From Deltaproteobacteria bacterium (GTDB lineage: Bacteria > Desulfobacterota > Syntrophia > Syntrophales > Smithellaceae), in the NCBI GenBank assembly GCA_017860985.1, contig JAGFXG010000026.1:1-9513 (forward strand): a stretch of 9,513 nt of DNA, given 5' to 3'. Within the stretch, counting starts at the first letter, position 1; each line of letters starts with the position of its first letter. Positions 1 through 5,465 of the stretch are shown piece after piece. Below the pieces are notes generated by a model, which was not told the DNA's origin, searched no databases, and saw only the letters and a list, made by a program, of their open reading frames with translations. The position numbers and the translations under genes are program-made.

Positions 1-2
1 TT

Positions 3-752
3 GCGGAGGTAACATACAGTTTCTATCCGGTTTATGCGGAGTTTTTTAATATTCCTTACCGGTTGATTGGGGTGGATGATGAATTTGATGTTTCTGTTGA
101 AGATTACTTTCAGGAAAATGGAGGAATCATCATCGCCAATCCGAACGCACCTACAGGGAAGTTATTATCACTTGTAGACATCAGGAAGATCCTGAAAAAG
201 AACGAAGATCGAGTGGTCATTATTGATGAAGCTTACATTGATTTCGGCGGCCAATCCGCCGCCGGTCTTATCGACGATTATTCAAATCTGCTGGTGATCC
301 GGACGTTGTCTAAATCGCATTCGCTGGCAGGATTGCGGGTGGGGTATGCATTGGGGAGCAAAGAACTGATTGAAGGCATTATCAGGGTAAAAGATTCGAT
401 CAATTCCTACACGGTTGATCGCCTTGCCCAGGCCGGAGCGCTTGAAGCCATTAAAGACGACGCTTATTTTCAGGAAACAAGATCAAAAATTATCCGGACC
501 CGGGAACGTGTTTCGGCAAAGCTCAACGATTTTGGCTTCCGCGTCATCCCTTCAAAGGCGAATTTCGTTTTTATCAGCAGTCCGCAATATCCCGGGCGCA
601 TCCTGTTTCAACGCTTGAGGGAAGAAGGAATTCTTGTCCGATATTTTGACAAGCCCAAAATTGACAACTTTCTTCGGGTGACCATCGGGACAGATGAGGA
701 AATGGACCGTTTTCTGGAGATCATAGGCTTGATTCAACGGAGCATGCCTTGA
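3..752 (+). CDS. hisC: Histidinol-phosphate aminotransferase, 5'-truncated by window edge
   Basis: This is the C-terminal two thirds of a fold-type I PLP-dependent aminotransferase. It exchanges amino groups between histidinol phosphate and 2-oxoglutarate in cytosolic histidine biosynthesis. The frame is already open at base 3 with no start codon required, so the gene begins outside the window and the visible part is about 249 residues. It shows the HisC-type substrate/PLP loop NPNAPTG (about bases 141-161), the PLP-contacting DEAYID (225-242), and the Schiff-base lysine in TLSKS (Lys codon 312-314) followed by GLRVGY. It ends with the typical RVTIGTDEEMDRF stretch. Only 31 bp separate its stop from the stop of the convergent gene on the other strand, with no evident terminator between them. 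A related aromatic or HisC-like aminotransferase cannot be excluded, because the N-terminal third and the rest of any his operon are not visible. Confidence 0.9.
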   Translation, partial: AEVTYSFYPVYAEFFNIPYRLIGVDDEFDVSVEDYFQENGGIIIANPNAPTGKLLSLVDIRKILKKNEDRVVIIDEAYIDFGGQSAAGLIDDYSNLLVIRTLSKSHSLAGLRVGYALGSKELIEGIIRVKDSINSYTVDRLAQAGALEAIKDDAYFQETRSKIIRTRERVSAKLNDFGFRVIPSKANFVFISSPQYPGRILFQRLREEGILVRYFDKPKIDNFLRVTIGTDEEMDRFLEIIGLIQRSMP

Positions 753-783
753 ATGTTATCATGTCCCTTTGGATGTTTTCTGA

Positions 784-1458
784 TTATTTCTTCCAGGAAT
801 TATCCGCCGCTTCCATTTCTCTGGCAAGGGCGTCTTCAACCTTTTTCCGGAATGCTTCAAACTCGTCATCGTTCATTTTTTCAGGAACCGGAAAAGTAGA
901 GCCCGCACGAATGAGAATTCTACTGAATGGCTTGGGAACCATGAACTGATCCCAGCTGTTCGCGATCCATGCTTTCTCATAAGAAATAAGGCCGAGAGTG
1001 ATCACTGCGTCAGCATCCCGGGCCAATGCGATCAGACCCGGTTTGATGATGCGGGGCGGTCCGTTAGGGCCGTCAACAATATGGAATCCGATGGGGTTCT
1101 TCATAACTCCTTCCACCATCGCTCGAAGAGCCTGTTTACCGCCCCGGGAACTCGAGCCTCGGACAGGTTTCCATCCAATGTTCCGGGCAATCTTGGAAGC
1201 GAAATCTCCGTCCCGGCTCTGGCTGATCATGATACAGGGGGTCACCTGGAACATCCTGGGTATAAAAAGGCCGCCAAAAAAACGCTGATGCCAGGTGCCG
1301 ACGATCACCCGCCCCCCGTTTGCCGCATGTGAAAGGACCTTTTCAGCATTTTCGACACGCACGCGCATGGTTTTCGCATAGAGATTCAGCAAAAAATAGA
1401 TCAAGGATTTCAGCACAGAGTTTATTAAAAAAAATTTAATTTCCTTTGAAACAGACAT
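784..1458 (-). CDS. DUF374-type lysophospholipid acyltransferase-like protein, copy A
   Basis: This 224-residue protein belongs to the DUF374 branch of the lysophospholipid acyltransferase (LPLAT) superfamily, thought to act at the inner membrane on lipid or lipid A-like acceptors. Residues 9-27 form a hydrophobic N-terminal segment that could anchor it. The recognisable blocks are WHQRFF (Trp56-His57), SQSRDGD (79-85), the glycine/serine block VRGSSSRGG (99-107), and the VDGPNGPP loop (128-135) followed by KPGLIALAR. The classical HX4D of PlsC is not present, because the residue four after His57 is not Asp; as far as I recall this is usual for DUF374. The start is supported by AAGGAGA (complement of 1466-1472) seven bases before the ATG. 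It lies directly downstream of a paralogue with 171 of 224 identical residues by hand alignment. The 65-bp gap suggests a two-gene transcript. The substrate is unknown. Confidence 0.82.
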   Translation of the reverse strand: MSVSKEIKFFLINSVLKSLIYFLLNLYAKTMRVRVENAEKVLSHAANGGRVIVGTWHQRFFGGLFIPRMFQVTPCIMISQSRDGDFASKIARNIGWKPVRGSSSRGGKQALRAMVEGVMKNPIGFHIVDGPNGPPRIIKPGLIALARDADAVITLGLISYEKAWIANSWDQFMVPKPFSRILIRAGSTFPVPEKMNDDEFEAFRKKVEDALAREMEAADNSWKK

Positions 1459-1517
1459 TGAGATGTCTCCTTTTACGGCACGTTTTTCTATTCATCAACT
1501 GTTTTGCCGGCAATGTT
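784..1517. repeat. Tandem duplication, unit 1 (acyltransferase copy A plus leader)
   Basis: This direct repeat unit of about 734 bp comprises the whole coding region of copy A and about 59 bp of its upstream leader. Similarity to the second unit (1524-2256) continues past the start codon through the ribosome-binding site and the TTTTAC.GCAC...TATTCAT block up to GGCAATGT (1510-1517). It then stops abruptly. Only six bases separate the two units, so this is a tandem head-to-tail gene duplication rather than dispersed paralogues. Confidence 0.85.
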
Positions 1518-1523
1518 CTCCGT

Positions 1524-2198
1524 TTATTTGTCCCAGAAATGATGCGCTGCTTCCTGTTCCTGGATCAGCGCGTCTTCCACTTTTTTTCGGAGTGATTCAA
1601 ACTCATCATCGTTCATTTCTTTAGGAATCGAAAAGGTTGAGCCGAATCGTACAAGAATTCTGCTGAATGGCTTGGGAATCATGAAACGATCCCAGCTTTT
1701 CGCTGTCCATGCTTTTTCATAAGAAACAAGTCCAAGAATGATCACTGCGTCGGCATCCCTGGCCAATGCGATGAGACCCGGCTTAATGACGCGGGGTGGT
1801 CCGTTAGGGCCGTCAACAATATGGACTCCGATGGGGTCCTTCCTGAGACCTTCCACCATCGCTCGAAGAGCCTGCCTGCCGCCCCGTGAACTCGATCCCC
1901 GGACAGGTTTCCATCCAATTTTCTGAACAATCCTGGAAATGAAATCACCGTCCCGACTCTGGCTGATCATGATGCAGGGTGTTAAATGGAACATCGGGGG
2001 AACAAAAAAGCCGCCAAAAAAGCGCTGATGCCAGACGCCAATAATTACCCGTCCCCCGTTTTCCGCATGATTGATGACCTTTTCAGCATTTTCGAGCTGA
2101 ACGTGAATGGTTTTAGTATAGAGATTCAGCAAAAAATAGATCACGGACGACAGTACAGAGTTTATAAAAAAGTATTTAACGTCCTTTGAAACCGACAT
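1524..2198 (-). CDS. DUF374-type lysophospholipid acyltransferase-like protein, copy B
   Basis: This is a paralogue of its downstream neighbour with exactly the same length (224 residues) and no gaps in the alignment. It keeps every family block: the hydrophobic N-terminus (9-27), WHQRFF (Trp56-His57), SQSRDGD (79-85), VRGSSSRGG (99-107) and VDGPNGPP (128-135). Differences are mostly conservative (V/I, L/F, K/R) and cluster in residues 31-46, 64-72 and the C-terminal 14 residues. Both copies therefore look functional rather than one being a decaying pseudogene. The start is supported by AAGGAGA (complement of 2206-2212) seven bases upstream, identical in position to the other copy. It is the promoter-proximal gene of the pair. 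The likely role is acyl transfer to a membrane lipid precursor at the inner membrane. The acceptor, and whether the two copies differ in acyl or acceptor preference, cannot be read from sequence. Confidence 0.82.
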   Translation of the reverse strand: MSVSKDVKYFFINSVLSSVIYFLLNLYTKTIHVQLENAEKVINHAENGGRVIIGVWHQRFFGGFFVPPMFHLTPCIMISQSRDGDFISRIVQKIGWKPVRGSSSRGGRQALRAMVEGLRKDPIGVHIVDGPNGPPRVIKPGLIALARDADAVIILGLVSYEKAWTAKSWDRFMIPKPFSRILVRFGSTFSIPKEMNDDEFESLRKKVEDALIQEQEAAHHFWDK

Positions 2199-2256
2199 GG
2201 GAATGTCTCCTTTTACAGCACATTTTGCTATTCATTGTTTGTTTTGTCGGCAATGT
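1524..2256. repeat. Tandem duplication, unit 2 (acyltransferase copy B plus leader)
   Basis: This is the second unit of the direct repeat, about 733 bp, same orientation as unit 1. It includes copy B and its leader to GGCAATGT (2249-2256). One internal block around 1799-1826 is identical to the matching block at 1059-1086, in the region encoding VDGPNGPP. Beyond 2256 the sequence is unrelated to what follows unit 1. Confidence 0.85.
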
Positions 2257-2280
2257 AGCACAAAATGATTTTTTTAAGAA
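2252..2280 (-). promoter_or_regulatory. Candidate extended -10 promoter for the acyltransferase pair
   Basis: Read on the minus strand there is TTCTTA, 17 bases, then TACATT preceded by TGC, which is an extended -10 arrangement. The -10 is the complement of 2252-2257, and the -35 candidate is poor (3 of 6 matches). Predicted initiation near 2245 would give a leader of roughly 47 bases for copy B. The -10 sits at the very edge of the duplicated unit. In the other unit the matching hexamer is AACATT and its upstream flank is different. Confidence 0.35.
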
Positions 2281-2309
2281 TACGAACTCGCTTTACAGCC
2301 TATATTCCA

Positions 2310-2338
2310 TTGACATACAGAGATGAAATTTCTATACT
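2310..2338 (+). promoter_or_regulatory. Sigma70-type promoter P1 for the acyl-CoA ligase
   Basis: TTGACA (2310-2315), a perfect -35 consensus, is followed after exactly 17 bases by TATACT (2333-2338), a five-of-six match to the -10. Predicted initiation is near 2345, giving a leader of about 90 bases to the ligase ATG at 2436. It lies in the divergent intergenic region and faces away from the acyltransferase genes. Confidence 0.7.
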
Positions 2339-2360
2339 CAAGTGCCCATAAACATACTCT

Positions 2361-2390
2361 TTGTCAGGCGTGTTGCTTATTTGTTAAAAT
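2361..2390 (+). promoter_or_regulatory. Second, proximal promoter P2 for the acyl-CoA ligase
   Basis: TTGTCA (2361-2366) and TAAAAT (2385-2390) are separated by 18 bases, each a five-of-six match to consensus. TGT directly before the -10 (2382-2384) gives an extended -10 element. Predicted initiation near 2397 would leave a leader of about 39 bases. It overlaps the region transcribed from P1, so the two would act as tandem promoters. Confidence 0.5.
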
Positions 2391-2435
2391 CCCGCGTAAT
2401 AGCGGAGCATAAAAAATCACAAGGAATCAAAAAAA

Positions 2436-4070
2436 ATGCCGATCACGAAAATTCTCGAACGTAACGCTGCCCTGTATGGCGAAGAAATCAGCCTGGTTGA
2501 AATCAATCCGGAAATCAAAGAAGTTGCCGCAAACTGGAAGGATTACGAACTTGTCGAAACCAATCCCGAAAAGAGATACAGGCGGGAAATGACCTGGCGC
2601 GAGTTTGACGACAAAGCCAACCGATTTGCCAATTTTTTATTGGGGAGAGGCTTGCAGAAAGGGCACAAAGTTGCAATTTTGCTTATGAACTGCCTGGAAT
2701 GGCTGCCTGTATATTTTGGTATTTTGAAGACGGGTGCGCTTGCGGTACCGCTGAATTATCGCTACACGGAAGATGAAATTAAATATTGTCTTGATCTGGC
2801 TGAATGCGACGTTTTGATTTTCGGACCGGAATTTACCGACAGAGTCGATGCGATCCGGGAGCAGATTCCGAAAATTAAGATAAAGCTTTTTCTGGGTGTG
2901 GGGCACCCCGCTTTTGCGGAAAGCTATTATGCGCTCACCGCCTGCTGTTCCTCTGCGGCTCCTAAAGTCAACCTTTCCGATGATGATGATGCAGCCATAT
3001 ATTTTTCATCCGGGACCACCGGCTTTCCCAAAGCGATACTCCATACGCAACGCGCGCTGATGATATCGTGTGAAGTTGAAATGAATCACCACGGGCAAAC
3101 CAGAGAAGACAATTTTCTGTGCATTCCTCCTTTGTACCACACAGGTGCAAAAATGCACTGGTTTGGCAGCTTCCTTGCCGGCAGCCGGGCTGTTTTGCTG
3201 CGTGGCGTGAAGCCGGAATGGATCATCAAAGCAGTGTCTGAGGAGCAGATAACCATTGTCTGGCTGCTGGTCCCCTGGGCACAGGATATCCTGGACGCCA
3301 TCGAACGGGGAGATATCAAGCTTGCCGACTACAGGCTGGATCAGTGGCGGCTGATGCACATCGGCGCGCAGCCGGTTCCGCCCAGTCTCGTCAAGCGCTG
3401 GAAGCATTATTTCCCGAAACACGATTACGACACCAATTACGGCCTGTCGGAATCGATTGGTCCCGGCTGTGTGCATCTCGGTATTGAAAACATCCACAAG
3501 GTCGGCGCGATCGGAAAAGCCGGTTACAGCTGGGAAGTTCAGATTGTGGATGAAAACGGCAAACCGGTGGATCAGGGCGCCGTAGGCGAGCTTTGCGTAA
3601 AAGGCCCGGGGGTGATGAAATGCTATTACAATAATCCGGAAGCCACTGCAGAAATCCTCAAAAACGGCTGGCTGTTCACGGGAGATATGGCGCGGATGGA
3701 TGAAGACGGCTTTATCTATCTGGTTGACCGTAAAAAAGACGTTATTATCACCGGTGGAGAGAATATTTATCCGGTACAGATTGAAGATTTCTTGCGTACT
3801 CATGATGCGATCAAGGATGTGGCGGTGATCGGCCTTCCCGATCATCGTTTAGGGGAAATCACCGCGGCGATCATTGAGCTTAAGCCGGGTTTTTCCAGTT
3901 CTGAAGCCGAGCTTATGCAGTTCTGCACTGCGCTGCCGCGCTACAAGCGTCCGCGCAAAATCATATTTGATCATGTGCCGCGGAACCCGACCGGAAAAAT
4001 TGAAAAGCCAAAGCTTCGCGAAAAGTATTGCGGCAGCGGCAGTCTTGTCGAAATGGAAACGGAGAGCTAA
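2436..4070 (+). CDS. AMP-forming acyl-CoA ligase (fatty/organic acid activation)
   Basis: This 544-residue member of the class I adenylate-forming (ANL) superfamily converts a carboxylic acid, ATP and CoA to acyl-CoA, AMP and pyrophosphate in the cytoplasm. All core motifs are intact. The phosphate loop is SSGTTGFPK (residues 191-199) and the A5 motif is YGLSE (335-339). The ribose-binding Asp is in TGD (415-417), with the hinge at DRKKD (431-435) and GGENIYP just after it. The catalytic A10 lysine is Lys521 in NPTGK. Residues 22-50 form an unusual charged stretch before the conserved MTWREFD block. The start has AAGGA (2421-2425) ten bases upstream, and two promoters lie in the 237-bp region before it. 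The double-ACT gene follows after 189 bp, an arrangement I associate with acyl- or aryl-CoA ligases of anaerobic Desulfobacterota. A medium- or long-chain fatty acid is the usual substrate for such sequences, but an aromatic or short-chain acid is equally possible here. Confidence 0.88.
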   Translation: MPITKILERNAALYGEEISLVEINPEIKEVAANWKDYELVETNPEKRYRREMTWREFDDKANRFANFLLGRGLQKGHKVAILLMNCLEWLPVYFGILKTGALAVPLNYRYTEDEIKYCLDLAECDVLIFGPEFTDRVDAIREQIPKIKIKLFLGVGHPAFAESYYALTACCSSAAPKVNLSDDDDAAIYFSSGTTGFPKAILHTQRALMISCEVEMNHHGQTREDNFLCIPPLYHTGAKMHWFGSFLAGSRAVLLRGVKPEWIIKAVSEEQITIVWLLVPWAQDILDAIERGDIKLADYRLDQWRLMHIGAQPVPPSLVKRWKHYFPKHDYDTNYGLSESIGPGCVHLGIENIHKVGAIGKAGYSWEVQIVDENGKPVDQGAVGELCVKGPGVMKCYYNNPEATAEILKNGWLFTGDMARMDEDGFIYLVDRKKDVIITGGENIYPVQIEDFLRTHDAIKDVAVIGLPDHRLGEITAAIIELKPGFSSSEAELMQFCTALPRYKRPRKIIFDHVPRNPTGKIEKPKLREKYCGSGSLVEMETES

Positions 4071-4115
4071 TGAAAAAGATGATCCCCGTGTAAAGGGCCT
4101 AATTTTAAATTTGTC

Positions 4116-4144
4116 TTGATAAAACAAAGGGATAATTGTAAAAA
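4116..4144 (+). promoter_or_regulatory. Weak promoter candidate upstream of the ACT gene
   Basis: The 189-bp gap after the ligase gene (4071-4259) is AT-rich and contains TTGATA (4116-4121), 17 bases, then TAAAAA (4139-4144). This is a modest match that could give the ACT gene its own start. No hairpin with a T-run is visible in the gap, so read-through from the ligase is also possible. Confidence 0.25.
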
Positions 4145-4259
4145 TGATACGAATTATGATTCGGCTGGAAGGTGATATTTTCCGGTCATAAAAAAGCGAA
4201 ACAGGGAAATGGTATATTTTACAGATAAACGAATAGTTTAGTAAGAATAGAGGAAAAAT

Positions 4260-4715
4260 ATGATTGCATATCAGCTTTCTGTATTTGCGGAAGATAAACC
4301 GGGGCAACTGGCCCGTGTCACAGAGGTTCTGGCTAGGGCTGAAATCAGTATCCGGGCGACAACCATATCGACAGCCGGTTCGTCGGGGGTAATCAATTTG
4401 ATCGTCGATGAACCAAAACACGCGGAGAAAGTACTGACGGAAGCCGGCATGACTGTCCATCTGAAAAATGTTTTAGCCGTGCTGATTCCCGATAAACCGG
4501 GTGGTCTGAATAAATTGATGCAGCTTCTCTATCGTGAAGGCATTAACATCAACAATGCCTGCGGCTTTGTGCTGGAGTGTGCGGAAAAGGCTGTATTTGT
4601 CGTTGATGTGGATCAGATTGAAAAAACGGAAATACTGCTGGAGAAAAACGGATTTAAAACCCTTGATACGGAAGCTTTGTCGGCGATCGAGCCGTTCCAC
4701 TACATGAAATACTGA
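4260..4715 (+). CDS. Tandem ACT-domain protein (amino-acid-binding regulator-like)
   Basis: This 151-residue protein is made almost entirely of two ACT domains, small ligand-binding modules that usually bind amino acids and regulate partner enzymes or transcription. Domain 1 covers about residues 3-68 with EDKPGQL (11-17) at the first strand-to-helix turn. Domain 2 covers about 70-140 with PDKPGGL (77-83) and an INNACGF stretch near 98-103. The Gly of each DKPG motif lies where ACT domains contact ligand. There is no catalytic or DNA-binding domain. A strong ribosome-binding site AGAGGA (4249-4254) lies five bases before the ATG. Stand-alone double-ACT proteins of this size occur in anaerobic bacteria beside CoA ligases and 2-oxoacid oxidoreductases, so a role in sensing an amino acid and modulating the adjacent acyl-CoA ligase is a reasonable inference. 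The ligand is unknown. Confidence 0.85.
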   Translation: MIAYQLSVFAEDKPGQLARVTEVLARAEISIRATTISTAGSSGVINLIVDEPKHAEKVLTEAGMTVHLKNVLAVLIPDKPGGLNKLMQLLYREGININNACGFVLECAEKAVFVVDVDQIEKTEILLEKNGFKTLDTEALSAIEPFHYMKY

Positions 4716-4866
4716 TGACGCCGTCAAATACACCATATGCTTTGTCGCGTGTCATCTCTTGTCACTGCGGTCTGCGCACGGCAGGCCTCATTCCTCGACG
4801 ATTCGCGCGCCTTGCCTCTGGCGTATTTTACGACGTCATTACATTTTAAAAGAAGAGGACAAAACC

Positions 4867-5301
4867 ATGGCACATCAGGACAAGGGAAAATATTTTAAAA
4901 AACATCCGGACGGCACAAAAGTGCGGGAGGATTTGAAACAGGAAATCCTTAAGCAAGTCAAAGACAACAATATTGCCTGCAGGGCGGCAGAGAAGATCGC
5001 TCAAAAAATGAACGCATCGCTTCGCGAGATCGGTGTGGGCATTGACCTGCTCAATTTCAATATTGTCCAGTGCCAGCTGGGGCTCTTTGGTTTTGACAGC
5101 AAACAAAAGCGCGTTCCGGCAGCGGCAAGTGTTTCACCGAATCTGGAAACAGCCATAAGGGAGGCTCTGGTCGATAACAGGCTTTCCTGCCTGGCAGCCT
5201 GGGAGATTGCGGACAGGCTCAAAATCAAGCGCCTCGACGTGTGTGCCGCCTGCGAGAAGCTCAAAATAAAAGTCAAACCCTGTCAGCTCGGCGCTTTTTA
5301 A
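4867..5301 (+). CDS. Unrecognised protein with two Cys/CQLG helix-turn-helix-like modules
   Basis: I do not recognise a named family. From the ATG at 4867 the product is 144 residues. That start has a purine-rich ribosome-binding site AGAAGAGGA (4851-4859) and is preferred over the in-frame ATG at 4759, whose 36-residue extension looks like translated intergenic sequence. After a basic N-terminus (1-20) come two copies of a 42-residue module, residues 33-74 and 103-144. They align without gaps at 13 identical positions: DN, Cys, AA, IA, a Leu, and the ending CQLG.F. Each module has a Cys pair 31 residues apart (Cys38/Cys69 and Cys108/Cys139). The pattern of an amphipathic helix with an A..IA core, a turn, a second helix and a short strand resembles a small winged helix, so DNA or protein binding is possible. 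The four cysteines could bind metal or sense redox state. No signal peptide or membrane segment is seen. Neighbours are the ACT protein and the CoA-transferase. Confidence 0.75.
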   Translation: MAHQDKGKYFKKHPDGTKVREDLKQEILKQVKDNNIACRAAEKIAQKMNASLREIGVGIDLLNFNIVQCQLGLFGFDSKQKRVPAAASVSPNLETAIREALVDNRLSCLAAWEIADRLKIKRLDVCAACEKLKIKVKPCQLGAF

Positions 5302-5452
5302 TCCCGCCCCTGCTGGACGAATGTTCATTATCCACAGCTTGTTTCGAGGTGGGTGATTGGACAACGTTTGATGCCGTTTGTTTCCAGGATTTCAAGTTTC
5401 CGGCAACCCTTAACGGGACTGAAGATTATTGATCCTTTTCGAGTATGGGAGA

Positions 5453-5458
5453 AAGGGA
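5453..5458 (+). promoter_or_regulatory. Ribosome-binding site deciding the CoA-transferase start
   Basis: AAGGGA ends seven bases before the ATG at 5466. The alternative in-frame ATG at 5445 has only CTTTTCGAGT before it, with no Shine-Dalgarno sequence, so the later start is favoured. The 164-bp gap before it (5302-5465) shows no clear promoter or terminator. Confidence 0.6.
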
Positions 5459-5465
5459 GATCGAC

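Noticed and set aside
2269..2275. Run of seven T on the plus strand in the divergent intergenic region
   Set aside because: No stable stem precedes it and no plus-strand gene ends nearby, so it is not a terminator.
2886..2912. GGGCAC...TTTTGC resembling a sigma54 -24/-12 element
   Set aside because: It lies inside the ligase coding sequence, the spacing does not fit well, and no gene starts downstream.
3006..3845. Long minus-strand open frame (279 codons) opposite the acyl-CoA ligase gene
   Set aside because: It lies wholly antisense to a gene with complete family motifs, and its translation shows no recognisable domain or clear ribosome-binding site.
4070..4093. Seven-codon open frame overlapping the ligase stop as TAATG
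   Set aside because: The overlap and a nearby GGAG look like translational coupling, but seven codons (MKKMIPV) carry no detectable signal. It could be chance or the remnant of a lost downstream gene.
3849..4460. Minus-strand open frame (203 codons) spanning the ligase end, the gap and part of the ACT gene
   Set aside because: It overlaps two well-supported genes, and its product is a motif-free mix rich in Phe, Arg and Ile, as expected from a non-coding frame.
4716..4726. Short palindrome TGACG-C-CGTCA just after the ACT gene
   Set aside because: The arms are only five bases with a one-base centre and no T-run, so it is neither a terminator nor a supported operator.
4759..4866. Possible 36-residue N-terminal extension of the CQLG protein
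   Set aside because: The upstream ATG lacks a ribosome-binding site, and the extension is Arg/His/Ser-rich without pattern, whereas the ATG at 4867 has AGAAGAGGA in the right place.
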